Of a DNA stretch of 64,000 bases, positions 36,216 to 45,400 are shown piece after piece. How positions within the stretch are numbered: position 1 is the first letter of the stretch; the number at the start of each line of letters is the position of its first letter. The DNA is from Pirellulales bacterium (lineage in GTDB: Bacteria > Planctomycetota > Planctomycetia > Pirellulales > JALHPA01): the NCBI GenBank assembly GCA_033762255.1, contig JANRLT010000051.1:41394-105393 (forward strand), read 5' to 3'. The notes below the pieces were generated by a model, which was given only the letters and a program-made list of their open reading frames with translations, did no database searches and had not been told where the DNA came from. Both the position numbers and the translations under genes were made by a program.

Positions 36216-38201
36216 TTGACTTTATTTTACGGCATTCCCGTGGGCGCGATACCTACCGGCATTTACGCAAATTGGGCCGCGCTCTTTGGCGGACCCGTCG
36301 GTCGCCGCATCGCGCAGTGGGCGGCCATTTTGCCGCGGATTGAGCAATTTGGCGGTCAATTCGCCGCGATGTCGGATGCCGAGCTGCGCAAGACCAGCCT
36401 CGCGCTCAAATACCGCTCTAAAAGCGGCGAAACCCTGGCCAGTCTGCTGCCAGAAGCGTTTGCCCTGGTGCGGGAGGCCGGCGACCGCACACTTAAAATG
36501 CGCCACTTTGAGGTGCAGCTACTGGGCGGGATCGCGCTGTTTAACCGCTCCATCGCCGAAATGCAAACCGGCGAGGGAAAAACCCTGACCGCCACGCTGC
36601 CAATGTACCTGTTATCCCTGACGGGCAAAGGCGTGCATCTGGCCACGGTCAACGATTACCTGGCCCGCCGCGATGCCGAATGGATGCGGCCCATTTATGA
36701 GTTATTGGGCGTTAGCGTCGGCGTGGTAGAAACCCAAAGCTCTAATGACGAACGCCGCCGGGCCTATGCCTGCGACGTGACGTATGGCACGGCCAAAGAA
36801 TTTGGCTTTGACTTTTTGCGGGATCGGCTGTTGATTCGCCGCACGCGCGAGGGGCAGGCCGATGTCATTTCGTACTTACTCGACCAGCATCAGGCGGAGG
36901 AGGGGGGGGACCAGCCGGTGCAGCGGGCGCCCTATTTTGCCCTGGTGGACGAGGCCGACAGCGTGCTCATTGACGAGGCCCGCACACCGTTGATTATCAG
37001 CGCCCTCCCCACCGCCGAACAACGGGACGAGGCCGAACTGTACAAGTGGGCGGCAAAACACGCCCCCCAATTTGAACAGGAAGAGCATTTTACCTTTGAT
37101 CCCAAAACACACAAAGTTGAGCTGACCGGCGAGGGACGCCGCCTGGTGCGCAATCTGCCGCGCAGCGCCGGTACGGCGGATATTGGCATTTTAGCCATGT
37201 ACGATGCGATCGAACTGGGAATCCGGGCGGAGCGGCATTTTTTACGCGATCGGCACTATGTGGTTCGCAAAGGGGAAATCGTCATCGTGGACGAATTTAC
37301 CGGCCGTCTAGCCGAAGGGCGCAAATGGCGCGACGGACTGCATCAGGCGGTCGAAGCCAAGGAAAACGTGGAAGTCACCATCGCCACCGGCCATGCCGCC
37401 CGCGTGACGGTCCAAGATTACTTTCAGCGGTACCCGTATTTGGCGGGGATGACCGGAACGGCCAGCACCTCGGCGCGGGAGATGCACAAAATTTATAAAC
37501 TCCGCGTGATTCCCATCCCCACGCATCGTCCCCCCGTCAGGCGGCAGCTGCCTCCGCGAATTTACGGCAACCGCGCCGCCAAGGAACGGCGAATTGTCGA
37601 AGAAACCGCCGAAGTCCACGCCACGGGCCGCCCCGTGCTGATTGGCACGCGGTCGATTGATAAGTCCCTGAGTATTTCCGCGCTCTTAACCCAGGCGGGG
37701 ATTGCCCATCAGGTGCTCACCGCCTACCAAGTCGACAAAGAAGCCAGCATCGTGGAGCAAGCGGGGCAATTGGGCAAAGTCACCGTTTCGACCAACATGG
37801 CGGGGCGGGGAACCGACATCAAGCTCGGCCCCGGGGTCCATGAATTAGGGGGACTGCATGTCATCTGCACCGAACTGCACGATTCGGCCCGCATTGACCG
37901 GCAGCTTATCGGACGTTGCGGCCGCCAGGGTGATCCCGGCACCTATCGACAATATCTGGCCCTGGATGACGATATCTTGCTCATGGGCCTGGGCAACAAA
38001 ACCGCCGAAAGGCTCAAAGTCTACGGCGAACGCGCGCCCGAGCAGGAATACGGCGGATATCTGGGCCGTTTTCGACGAGCCCAAAACATCATGGAGCGGC
38101 GGCACTTTCGCGACCGCAAACTACTGATGTACCACGAAAAAGACCGCAAAAAAATCCAACACCAAATGGGGCAAGATCCCTACCTGGACGCGCCTAGTTA
38201 G
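36216..38201 (+). CDS. secA: Short SecA-type preprotein translocase ATPase
   Basis: SecA drives secreted proteins through SecYEG. All ATPase parts are present: TGEGKT (about 118-123), NDYLARRDAEWM, LVDEADS, the crosslinking region between ARTPLIISA and DYFQRYPYLAGMTGTA, then STNMAGRGTDIKLG and RCGRQGDPG. It ends at residue 661, right after RAQNIMERRHFRDRK, which corresponds to the start of the helical scaffold. The wing domain and C-terminal zinc linker of the usual ~900-residue SecA are missing. The frame is clean, so this is not a simple frameshift in view. It is probably a SecA2-like accessory ATPase. Start uncertain: TTG 36216 (used), or GTG 36240. Confidence 0.9.
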   Translation: MTLFYGIPVGAIPTGIYANWAALFGGPVGRRIAQWAAILPRIEQFGGQFAAMSDAELRKTSLALKYRSKSGETLASLLPEAFALVREAGDRTLKMRHFEVQLLGGIALFNRSIAEMQTGEGKTLTATLPMYLLSLTGKGVHLATVNDYLARRDAEWMRPIYELLGVSVGVVETQSSNDERRRAYACDVTYGTAKEFGFDFLRDRLLIRRTREGQADVISYLLDQHQAEEGGDQPVQRAPYFALVDEADSVLIDEARTPLIISALPTAEQRDEAELYKWAAKHAPQFEQEEHFTFDPKTHKVELTGEGRRLVRNLPRSAGTADIGILAMYDAIELGIRAERHFLRDRHYVVRKGEIVIVDEFTGRLAEGRKWRDGLHQAVEAKENVEVTIATGHAARVTVQDYFQRYPYLAGMTGTASTSAREMHKIYKLRVIPIPTHRPPVRRQLPPRIYGNRAAKERRIVEETAEVHATGRPVLIGTRSIDKSLSISALLTQAGIAHQVLTAYQVDKEASIVEQAGQLGKVTVSTNMAGRGTDIKLGPGVHELGGLHVICTELHDSARIDRQLIGRCGRQGDPGTYRQYLALDDDILLMGLGNKTAERLKVYGERAPEQEYGGYLGRFRRAQNIMERRHFRDRKLLMYHEKDRKKIQHQMGQDPYLDAPS

Positions 38202-38256
38202 GCCCCGCGGCAAGTTTTTTAGCCACAATTTTTGACAAAAGTTGCCGCAAAAAATA

Positions 38257-38337
38257 TAGCCGCAAGAATAGCAAAAAGGACAAATGGGGAGAACGGGTTT
38301 TAACCCACTTTTGCTCTACTTGCTATCTTTGCGGCTA
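38257..38337. repeat. Inverted repeat downstream of the SecA gene
   Basis: TAGCCGCAAGAATAGCAA (38257-38274) pairs with TTGCTATCTTTGCGGCTA (38320-38337) with two mismatches. Between them is a small GGGTT..AACCC hairpin (near 38295-38306). Similar words (TTGCTTTTCTTGCGGC) occur at about 45528-45545. It lies between convergent genes and may act as a bidirectional stop, but has no clean T-run. Confidence 0.65.
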
Positions 38338-38361
38338 CTCTCATCTTGCTTTCTCTAGCGG

Positions 38362-39375
38362 CTATTTCTTTTCCAGCAGCCAGATATTGCGGTAGCGCAC
38401 CGGGTTCCCATGATCCTGCAAATACAGCGGTCCGGGGGTGGCCGCTTCGGCGACCGGGGCGGCGGTGGTGCCATGCGGGATCTCCACATTGTCCTGCACC
38501 ACCACCCCATTATGTTTGACGGTCATCCTAGCGTTTTTAACTTTCTTGTCACCTTCAAATTTCGCGGCGGTGTATTCAATATCATAGGTTTGCCACGTCA
38601 GCGGCGGATAACACATATTTACCGCTGGATCGCTGATGCCATAGATCCCGCCGCATTCGTTGTTTTTTCCCTCCAGGCCAAACGAGTCCAGCACCTGCAC
38701 TTCATACCGGCCCTGCAGGTACACGCCGCTATTGCCGCGGGCCTGGGAGTCATGGTGTGGTTGGTAAGGCGTGCGAAATTCCACATGCAGGGTGCAATCG
38801 CCAAACGTTTGTTTGCTGGTGGCCCCCTGGATTAGTAAATGGTCGTCGGTGACCTTTGCGCCGGGGAAGGCCGCCGCGTTCTTTCCGTCAAACAGCACGA
38901 CCGCGCCCGCGGGCGGTTTCGCGCCGGCGGTCGGGCTTTCACGCGTGACTTTCTTGAGCGTGGCTTCCACTTCCCCCGCCGAACCCGTGATGGTGATGCC
39001 TCCATCCTTGAGGACCGCCCGGTGTTCTCCCGCGGCAAACACAACTTCACCATTTTTTAATTCGCCGTCGGTTTCATGCTTGGTATCTCCCCTGTCCCAA
39101 CCTTCGCCGGGCAGTCCACCGTCATAGCCGACGGCATGGAATTTTCCATTGCCGCGGGCTAAAACTTGCACGCCCAGCTTGCCAGAACCGTCCGCCTTTT
39201 CGCCCAAGTATTCCCCCTGAATGGCGTAATCGGCGTCGACTTTGGCCGGATCGTCATAAGTTGTCCCCTCGGCGGCGTTTAACAGGGGCATCCCGCACCA
39301 CAACATGGCCCCGCAGCACCAAGCCGCCCACACGCCCAGACCCGTTTTTTGCCAAACATGACGCGCATAATGCAT
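38362..39375 (-). CDS. DUF1080 family secreted protein
   Basis: This is a 337-residue secreted protein with one C-terminal DUF1080 (3-keto-disaccharide hydrolase) domain, about residues 160-335, shown by AVVLFDGKN, DCTLHVEFRTPY, GNSGVYLQGRYEVQVLDSFG, CGGIYG and TWQTYDIEYTAAKF. An N-terminal signal peptide (about 1-32) and a 120-residue preceding domain complete it. The ATG at 39375 has GGGAGAG at ideal spacing, so the longer frame to 39540 is not used. Divergent from the sialate esterase gene (39662), which supports a joint role in glycan breakdown. Confidence 0.94.
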   Translation of the reverse strand: MHYARHVWQKTGLGVWAAWCCGAMLWCGMPLLNAAEGTTYDDPAKVDADYAIQGEYLGEKADGSGKLGVQVLARGNGKFHAVGYDGGLPGEGWDRGDTKHETDGELKNGEVVFAAGEHRAVLKDGGITITGSAGEVEATLKKVTRESPTAGAKPPAGAVVLFDGKNAAAFPGAKVTDDHLLIQGATSKQTFGDCTLHVEFRTPYQPHHDSQARGNSGVYLQGRYEVQVLDSFGLEGKNNECGGIYGISDPAVNMCYPPLTWQTYDIEYTAAKFEGDKKVKNARMTVKHNGVVVQDNVEIPHGTTAAPVAEAATPGPLYLQDHGNPVRYRNIWLLEKK

Positions 39376-39661
39376 GATTTGCTCTCCCAAAAAGGTAAAC
39401 CGCCTGAAATAACGATGGCCGCCGGGATCGCCCGGACTTACCCGCCACGGCAGCCTTGAAGCAGCGCGGCGACCGCGCCAGCTTTTGGGCATTTTCCCAC
39501 AAAGTTCCGGTATTGTTCCATACAGGGAGGGCCTTGGCAAGATTTAGCAAAAATTCAGATGCGGGCTCGTCGCCGGAATTGTAGAATATCGCCTCGATGG
39601 GGAAGTTTTTTCCGACGGTTTTTACGCGGACTCGTTTCATTCTTTTGAGGGGGAACCTGGC

Positions 39662-41107
39662 ATGTTGGCAGTTAGCACCAAGCACTTTTCTAAAATTCTC
39701 GCCCGTGCGCGATTGTTCGTCTGGAGCTGGGTGATGCTCGCGGCGGGGGGCTGCCTGTGTCATTGCCAGCGGGCAACCGCCGAGGTCCAGGCCCACGCGC
39801 TGTTTACGGATCACGCCGTCTTGCAGCGGGATCTGCCGCTGTCGATCTGGGGGACGGCGGATGATGGCGAAAAAGTCACCGTCCATCTGGGGGATCAAAC
39901 CGCCGAAACCACGGCCCAGAATGGTAAATGGAGCGTCAAGCTTCAACCGTTACCCGCTGGCGGCCCGCACGAGTTGCGGATTAGCGGGCCAAAAAATGAA
40001 CTGAAATTCAGCGACATTCTCATCGGCGATGTCTGGATCTGCGGCGGCCAGTCCAACATGCAATGGAGCATCAATCAGTGCGAAACCCCGGACAAGGTCA
40101 AAGCCTCCGCCAATCTGCCTCAACTCCGTTTTGTGCAAATTCCCCGCACCGGAAATCCCCAGCCACAATCCACGGTCAAGGCCAAGTGGCAGGTCAGCAC
40201 ACCCGACAGCGTGGGTGATCTGACGGCGGTCGGTTTTCACTTTGGCAAGAAGCTGCACGAAGAACTGCACGTCCCGATCGGACTGATTAATAGTAATATC
40301 GGCGGCACCGCGGCGCAGCGTTGGACCAGCAAGGAAACCCTCGCGGCAAATCCCGCGCTCGCGCGCTACGCGCAGGAAAACAACAGTAGCGATCTCTATA
40401 ACGCCATGATCCACCCGCTGGCACCCTTCGGTATCAAGGGAGCGATCTGGTACCAGGGGGAATCGAACGCCGACAATGCGTACCACTACCGCGATCTATT
40501 TCCCGCGATGATTAAAAATTGGCGCGACCTTTGGGGCCAAGGGGAATTTCCCTTCCTCTTTGTGCAACTCGCCCCTTTTATGCAAAAAAACTCCGAACCC
40601 ATCGAATCCAACTGGGCGGAACTGCGCGAAGCCCAATTAATGACCCTGTCCAAGCTGCCCCATACCGGCATGGCGGTGATCACCGACCTGGGTGACGAAA
40701 AAGACATTCATCCCGTCCCCAAAGGCCCCGTGGGAGAGCGTTTGGCCCAAATTGCCCGAAATGTGGCTTATGGCGAAAAGTCCGAACCGTCCGGTCCGCT
40801 GTTTGACAGCCTGACTATTGAGGGAAACAAGGCGATCCTCAAATTCAAGCACGTGGGCCAAGGACTAGAAGCGCGGGGTGGTGAATTATCAGGGTTTACC
40901 ATTGCCGGAGAGGATAAAAAATTTCACAACGCCACCGCCAAGGTGGAAGGAGACACGGTGGTCGTCACCGCCGACGCCGTTACCAAGCCCGTGGCGGTCA
41001 GGTATGGCTGGGCCAACTACCCCCAAGTCAATCTGTGGAATAAAGATGGCCTACCGGCGTCTCCATTTCGGACAGATGACTTTCCCGGATTGACACAGCC
41101 CAAATAG
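39662..41107 (+). CDS. Sialate O-acetylesterase family protein (SGNH hydrolase)
   Basis: This family removes O-acetyl groups from sialic acids and related sugars. The catalytic Ser131 is in GGQSNMQW, the second block is GAIWYQGESNAD, and the later Asp/His pair lies near DEKDIHPVPKGPVGERLA. The C-terminal part is a beta domain ending with WNKDGLPASPFRTDDFP, as in secreted members. Residues 1-41 form a signal sequence or lipoprotein-type leader rich in Cys. GAGGGGG precedes the ATG at 39662. It is followed by a strong hairpin terminator, so the gene is probably the last of its transcript. Confidence 0.94.
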   Translation: MLAVSTKHFSKILARARLFVWSWVMLAAGGCLCHCQRATAEVQAHALFTDHAVLQRDLPLSIWGTADDGEKVTVHLGDQTAETTAQNGKWSVKLQPLPAGGPHELRISGPKNELKFSDILIGDVWICGGQSNMQWSINQCETPDKVKASANLPQLRFVQIPRTGNPQPQSTVKAKWQVSTPDSVGDLTAVGFHFGKKLHEELHVPIGLINSNIGGTAAQRWTSKETLAANPALARYAQENNSSDLYNAMIHPLAPFGIKGAIWYQGESNADNAYHYRDLFPAMIKNWRDLWGQGEFPFLFVQLAPFMQKNSEPIESNWAELREAQLMTLSKLPHTGMAVITDLGDEKDIHPVPKGPVGERLAQIARNVAYGEKSEPSGPLFDSLTIEGNKAILKFKHVGQGLEARGGELSGFTIAGEDKKFHNATAKVEGDTVVVTADAVTKPVAVRYGWANYPQVNLWNKDGLPASPFRTDDFPGLTQPK

Positions 41108-41164
41108 GGTTAAAACATGGCAAACGAAGATCGTAGAAGGGTCTGGGACGGTTTTTAACATTTT

Positions 41165-41206
41165 AAACCAGCCTGGCGGGTTTGCCTGCCGGGCTGGTTT
41201 ATTTCT
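41165..41206 (+). terminator. Strong hairpin terminator
   Basis: AAACCAGCCTGGCGGG (41165-41180) and CCTGCCGGGCTGGTTT (41185-41200) form a 16-bp stem with two G-U pairs and a TTTG loop; ATTTC follows. It lies 57 bases after the esterase stop. The T-tract is short but the stem is very stable. Confidence 0.75.
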
Positions 41207-41384
41207 GAAATTTGGCCCTCGGAATCGGCAACCTGGACAACTTTTTTTCTGCTACGGGCGTCAGCCTCGGGTTATAATTTAATTAGGTGGTTTGCGGGAT
41301 AGGGAACAATTTTTCCAGCTAATCGCGAATCATCCTTTTGAGCAAAGCTCCGCTGTTGTTGAACATTATTTGCCCCAAAGACTT

Positions 41385-43115
41385 ATGCCGACCCAGCCTT
41401 CCATTTTTTTTCATCGCTATTTCCCCAGCTCACTAGCCAGGTGTTTGTCGATTAGCCTTGTGATGGCCTGCTGGCTGGGTTGTTGCGCGGGGTGCCATAA
41501 AAAAGTTGTTATTGAACCCAAGAACGCCAAAAAGTCCAATCCCGCAAAATCTCAAACGGCGAAATCCGCGACTCCCAAATCTAAATCCTCTCTCACGGAG
41601 AATGGCAAACAGACGACTGGCAAGCAGGCACTCGATTCCGACACCGCCCCGGTTGCTGCTAAGAATGCTCCCGCCAAACCCAAACGTGAATCCCCGGACA
41701 AACATCGCACGGGGTTTAGCGCCAGCCGCATCGATCCGGACTTTGCCGGTCCTTCCGCCAGCCGGTTTTCCCAGGGGAGTTTTGCTCCGGCGGGAAGCAA
41801 CTTTTCGGGACTGAACTCCGACGGTGCCTTTGATAAAATCGAAGCCGAAATCCGGGACGCAGCCATGGACGGACAGGTACTGGTGGTCTTTGTGGCTGAT
41901 CGTTCGGCGGGTTTGCTGCTCAGCCGGGCCGCCGGGCGGATGGAACGCTTGTTGGGGGGAGGAACGGATACCGCCAAGAATATTTCCGCGGCGGTGGTCG
42001 CCTTTGGCGATACCGTGCAAATTGTGACTGCCCAACCGGTCAAAACCTCCGCCGAACTAGAACAGGCGCTTTCAGGCAGCGGCGGCGGCGGGACCGAGGG
42101 AAAACTGGCCTACGCTGGCGTGGCAGCCGCCTGTGATGCATTTGCCAAATTTCGCCAAACCGGCCAAACAGTCATCATGGTCCTGCTGGCCAATGAAGCC
42201 CTGCCGGACGAAACCGCTTTTGAAACCGCCGCCGCCACGCTCAAGAAGTCTCAAATTCCCGTTTATGGATTTGGGGGGCCATTGCCGCTCTTTAGCAAGG
42301 ATTGGTCCGTCCAACCAGGAAAGCCCATCGCGGCCAGTTGGGGACTAGAACACATCACCTTGTATACTCCCGCGCGGGTGAGCGATGTGAATTACACCGA
42401 TGGCGGTTTTGGAAATTTTGGGTTGGAACGAATTTGCCGCGCCAGCACAGGAGGAAAGTTCTTTCGCACAGCGGGGGGAGGCTCGGGCTGGGCGACCGAG
42501 CCAAATGGCGACATCAAGGCCGAGCTATTGCGTCATTATGCGCCGGATTATGTGTCCGAGGCCGAGTACCAGCGCCTGAACAGCCAGAATAAGGCCCGCC
42601 AGGCGCTCTTGGATGCGGCAAAGCTGACCGTCGATGCCGAATTTGAACCCCCGGTGCTAACTTTTCTCGCGGGCGAGGCCGAGGACCCCGCGCGCTTTGC
42701 CAATGCCCTCTCCGCCGCCCAGCGCCAAGCGGCCAAGCCCGAATTTGAAATCGAAAAAATCTATAACACCCTGGCCGCCGGAGAATCGGACAAGGCAAAA
42801 TTAACCAGCAAGCGCTGGGAGGCGGCCTATTTGCTGGCACTCGGCAGGGCCGCCGCCGCGCTGGCCCGGACCAAGGGGTACAACAAAATGCTGGCACAAC
42901 TTAAATCAGGCAAATCCTTTGCCGATCCCAAGCACAATACCTGGGAACTAGTCCCGGCGGAAAATTTCTCTGGCGATTCCCAACTAAATGGCTTGGCTAA
43001 AAAATCGCGCGAATCCCTCAAAATCGTGGTAGAACGTCACCCAGGCACTCCCTGGGCCGACATTGCGGCGAAGGAACTGCAAAGCCCCTGCGGTTGGGAA
43101 TGGGTCGAAAAATAG
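41385..43115 (+). CDS. Lipoprotein with von Willebrand A-like domain
   Basis: This is an exported protein with a lipobox-like Cys (about residue 31-35 in ACWLGCCAGC), then a Lys/Pro/Ser linker of about 90 residues. A vWA-like Rossmann domain spans about 150-310 (GQVLVVFVADRSAG, VVAFGDTVQIVT, TVIMVLLANEALPDE, IPVYGFGG). The MIDAS first motif is DRSAG rather than DxSxS, so metal binding is doubtful. The C-terminal half (about 370-576) is helical. Start uncertain: ATG 41385 (MPTQPS) is chosen because it sits before the hydrophobic leader; the frame is open to 41292. Substrate or partner unknown. Confidence 0.8.
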   Translation: MPTQPSIFFHRYFPSSLARCLSISLVMACWLGCCAGCHKKVVIEPKNAKKSNPAKSQTAKSATPKSKSSLTENGKQTTGKQALDSDTAPVAAKNAPAKPKRESPDKHRTGFSASRIDPDFAGPSASRFSQGSFAPAGSNFSGLNSDGAFDKIEAEIRDAAMDGQVLVVFVADRSAGLLLSRAAGRMERLLGGGTDTAKNISAAVVAFGDTVQIVTAQPVKTSAELEQALSGSGGGGTEGKLAYAGVAAACDAFAKFRQTGQTVIMVLLANEALPDETAFETAAATLKKSQIPVYGFGGPLPLFSKDWSVQPGKPIAASWGLEHITLYTPARVSDVNYTDGGFGNFGLERICRASTGGKFFRTAGGGSGWATEPNGDIKAELLRHYAPDYVSEAEYQRLNSQNKARQALLDAAKLTVDAEFEPPVLTFLAGEAEDPARFANALSAAQRQAAKPEFEIEKIYNTLAAGESDKAKLTSKRWEAAYLLALGRAAAALARTKGYNKMLAQLKSGKSFADPKHNTWELVPAENFSGDSQLNGLAKKSRESLKIVVERHPGTPWADIAAKELQSPCGWEWVEK

Positions 43116-43526
43116 CTAAATACTCTGATACTTCGAAATCATGCAAATTCTGTTGCTAGTTTTGCAATTTCTTTCATAATAAATTGCTGGTGGATTAGTG
43201 ATATTTTTCACAAATCTATCGCACAGTAGTAAAGTAAATCCGTAGCTAACAGGGTAACCGTGGTATGCCTGGTTGGTGGTCGTGCTGATTATTTAGAGTC
43301 AATCACTCACCTCAATTAGCCGCCTTCTGGCCAACTGTTTTGCCCTAGCGATCAATGCGAGTTTTCGCAGATCAACACAGGGCATTAGCCACGCTTGTGG
43401 CTGTTTTAATCGTGGGATAGTGCCATACGGGTCATTCAAAAACGCAGCGTTGACGTAGGCTTAGGTGATACGACACACTTTTTTCGCTCGGGATGATGTT
43501 TCTTTTTTTAAAGGGGAGCATGGAGG
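43116..43526 (+). terminator. Intergenic gap with a possible terminator
   Basis: AGCCAC (43387-43392) and GTGGCT (43397-43402) form a 6-bp GC-rich stem with a GCTT loop followed by GTTTTAAT. It lies 270 bases from the preceding stop. The remaining bases show no gene or RNA. Confidence 0.4.
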
Positions 43527-44738
43527 ATGGAGACCACCGGCAAATATCTGTTGGGCTTGATTGCGGGAATTACCTGTTGTGGCATGATCGCTAGCAGCGG
43601 CATGCCGGCCATTTCCGCTGGCAAGGCAACTCCCACAAATCCCCCGAATATCGAGCCAAGCCGCCCGGATCCGGTTTTGGCTAGTATTGATAGCCAAGAT
43701 CCAGCGGCAAGCGTGTGTTCCGCTTGCTCAAATCCTTCACGCACGGCGGTTCTCAACGCTGGCAGCGCGTCTTGTTGTGCCGTCGCGGGTGAAACAAAAT
43801 TGTTAGCTACGGAACAACAATCAACTCCCCCCGCGCACACAGAATCCACGGTGGCAACGTCTTCTCCGGCCGCCGGTTTGCCATCGCCACTCGGTATCTC
43901 AGTTGAGATTCCCCCCCCCCAGTCATGTGAAAGTGGGACCTGCACCACCTCTGTGGCAGAATCGAAACCCACCTCCCTTGCCGGGGCATTTAGTAATGGG
44001 CACGCCGCCATATTGGCCGCAGAACCGGGCAACCTAATGCCAACCGCTGAGTCAGCGAGCGCATTAGAAGAACCCACCCTCGACCATTCCAAAAGCGATG
44101 ATCCCGCCGCCAAATCAGAAACGGTTGAGTCTCCGCGCTTAAAATTAGGGGATATTTTGCGTATTCTTGACCAACCGGTGCGCTTGGAAATGAACGACGC
44201 AACCCCGCAAGATTTTTGCCGATTGCTCGAGCAGAAAACGGGCCTCCCCCTGCGTATTGACCAGCGGGCCTTGGATGCCGCGGGGATCAAGTTGGCCGAC
44301 CTGCGTTTTACTATCACCGATCGATCAATAGCCCTGGCAAATTTACTGGATGAGTTTTTGACGTCTCAGCAACTGGCGTGGTGTATTGGTCGCGGTCATG
44401 ACCATTTATTGCTTACCACGCCCGAAATTCATCTCAAAACCAAACATGTCATGTTGCTGAATTTACGGGATTACTTGGGTAGTGAATTGACCAGCGACCT
44501 GTCCGAGGAAGCCGCAAACACCCTGGTGGAGTTAATCAGCATGCACTTTACGCCGCCACCCGCCGATCCCGATCATCCCGCCAGCACCGCCAGCATCATT
44601 CGCCTGGGTGGACAACCGATCGTCGTCCTCCAGGCAACCAGCGGCGACCTTTTGGCGGGGATACGCTTTTTAGGCGAAACTTCGTCCACACTGCGGATTG
44701 ATGCCCACCTGTATAGTCAGACTTTCCCCAGCCGCTAA
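43527..44738 (+). CDS. Secreted protein with STN-like C-terminal domain
   Basis: Residues 1-32 form a signal sequence; about 35-205 is a Ser/Pro/Thr/Ala-rich linker with a few Cys residues (SVCSACSNP). The C-terminal domain (about 210-400) resembles the STN/secretin N-domain fold: LEMNDATPQDFCRLLEQKTGLP, LRIDQRALDAAGIK, FTITDRSIALANLLDEFL and IGRGHDHLLLTTPE. STN domains bind partners in TonB-dependent receptors and secretins; here neither a receptor barrel nor a secretin follows, so its role is unknown. Start ATG 43527; GGAGC lies upstream at about 7 bases. Confidence 0.78.
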   Translation: METTGKYLLGLIAGITCCGMIASSGMPAISAGKATPTNPPNIEPSRPDPVLASIDSQDPAASVCSACSNPSRTAVLNAGSASCCAVAGETKLLATEQQSTPPAHTESTVATSSPAAGLPSPLGISVEIPPPQSCESGTCTTSVAESKPTSLAGAFSNGHAAILAAEPGNLMPTAESASALEEPTLDHSKSDDPAAKSETVESPRLKLGDILRILDQPVRLEMNDATPQDFCRLLEQKTGLPLRIDQRALDAAGIKLADLRFTITDRSIALANLLDEFLTSQQLAWCIGRGHDHLLLTTPEIHLKTKHVMLLNLRDYLGSELTSDLSEEAANTLVELISMHFTPPPADPDHPASTASIIRLGGQPIVVLQATSGDLLAGIRFLGETSSTLRIDAHLYSQTFPSR

Positions 44739-44920
44739 GCTTTGACGCGATTTGATAGGCGTTTTACCAACCAGAGCGGAAAAGTGCGGAAAACTGATGG
44801 CTTTTCGATTGGAAACCAATTACCATAAAGACTTATTTGCGCGTCTGAGTTTTTGCGCTTGCGTCGAGTTTTTAATTAGACTTGTCGGTTGTTTTTATCG
44901 CCAGCCAGAGGATTCTTTTC

Positions 44921-45400
44921 ATGTCCGGACAACCCCATAGCACACCCGATTTTTGTACCCAGGTGGATGCCACACTGGCCCCCCCCACCCAGCCGCTAGT
45001 CCTGCCCCAGGCTAGCACCGTGGGGCAGATGCTGTGGCAGCAGACGTCGGTTTTGCAGCAGATGCTCCAGGCGCTGGACCGGCAAAATGAGTTATTAGAA
45101 GAACTGGTCACGCATGTGAGTTCCAATCACAAGCAACGCAACCAGGAATTGCACCAATGGAAGCAAAATCATCCAGAACTGGTGCAAAGCTGCCGCGAAG
45201 CCACCGAGGCCCTGACCCGCGTTCAGGCCGAATACCTGAATCAATTAACCAACGAAATCAACGGTAGCGCCGAGGATCTGGCCGACGGGGAATACGTGTT
45301 TAATGAATTCGTCGACCGCTTTGGACCCCGGTTGGCCCATCTGAACGGTATGCTGCAGGTCATGTCGCAATTAGGCGGGGGACCGGTGGCGCAGCAATAA
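44921..45400 (+). CDS. Small coiled-coil protein of unknown function
   Basis: This is a 159-residue soluble protein with no signal or membrane segment. The middle (about 30-75) is a coiled coil (QQMLQALDRQNELLEELVTHV) and the rest is helical and acidic (EINGSAEDLADGEYVFNEFVDRFGPRL). I do not recognise a family. The ATG at 44921 follows AGAGG; the longer frame from 44882 has no ribosome site and a hydrophobic start that looks accidental. It stands alone. Confidence 0.72.
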   Translation: MSGQPHSTPDFCTQVDATLAPPTQPLVLPQASTVGQMLWQQTSVLQQMLQALDRQNELLEELVTHVSSNHKQRNQELHQWKQNHPELVQSCREATEALTRVQAEYLNQLTNEINGSAEDLADGEYVFNEFVDRFGPRLAHLNGMLQVMSQLGGGPVAQQ

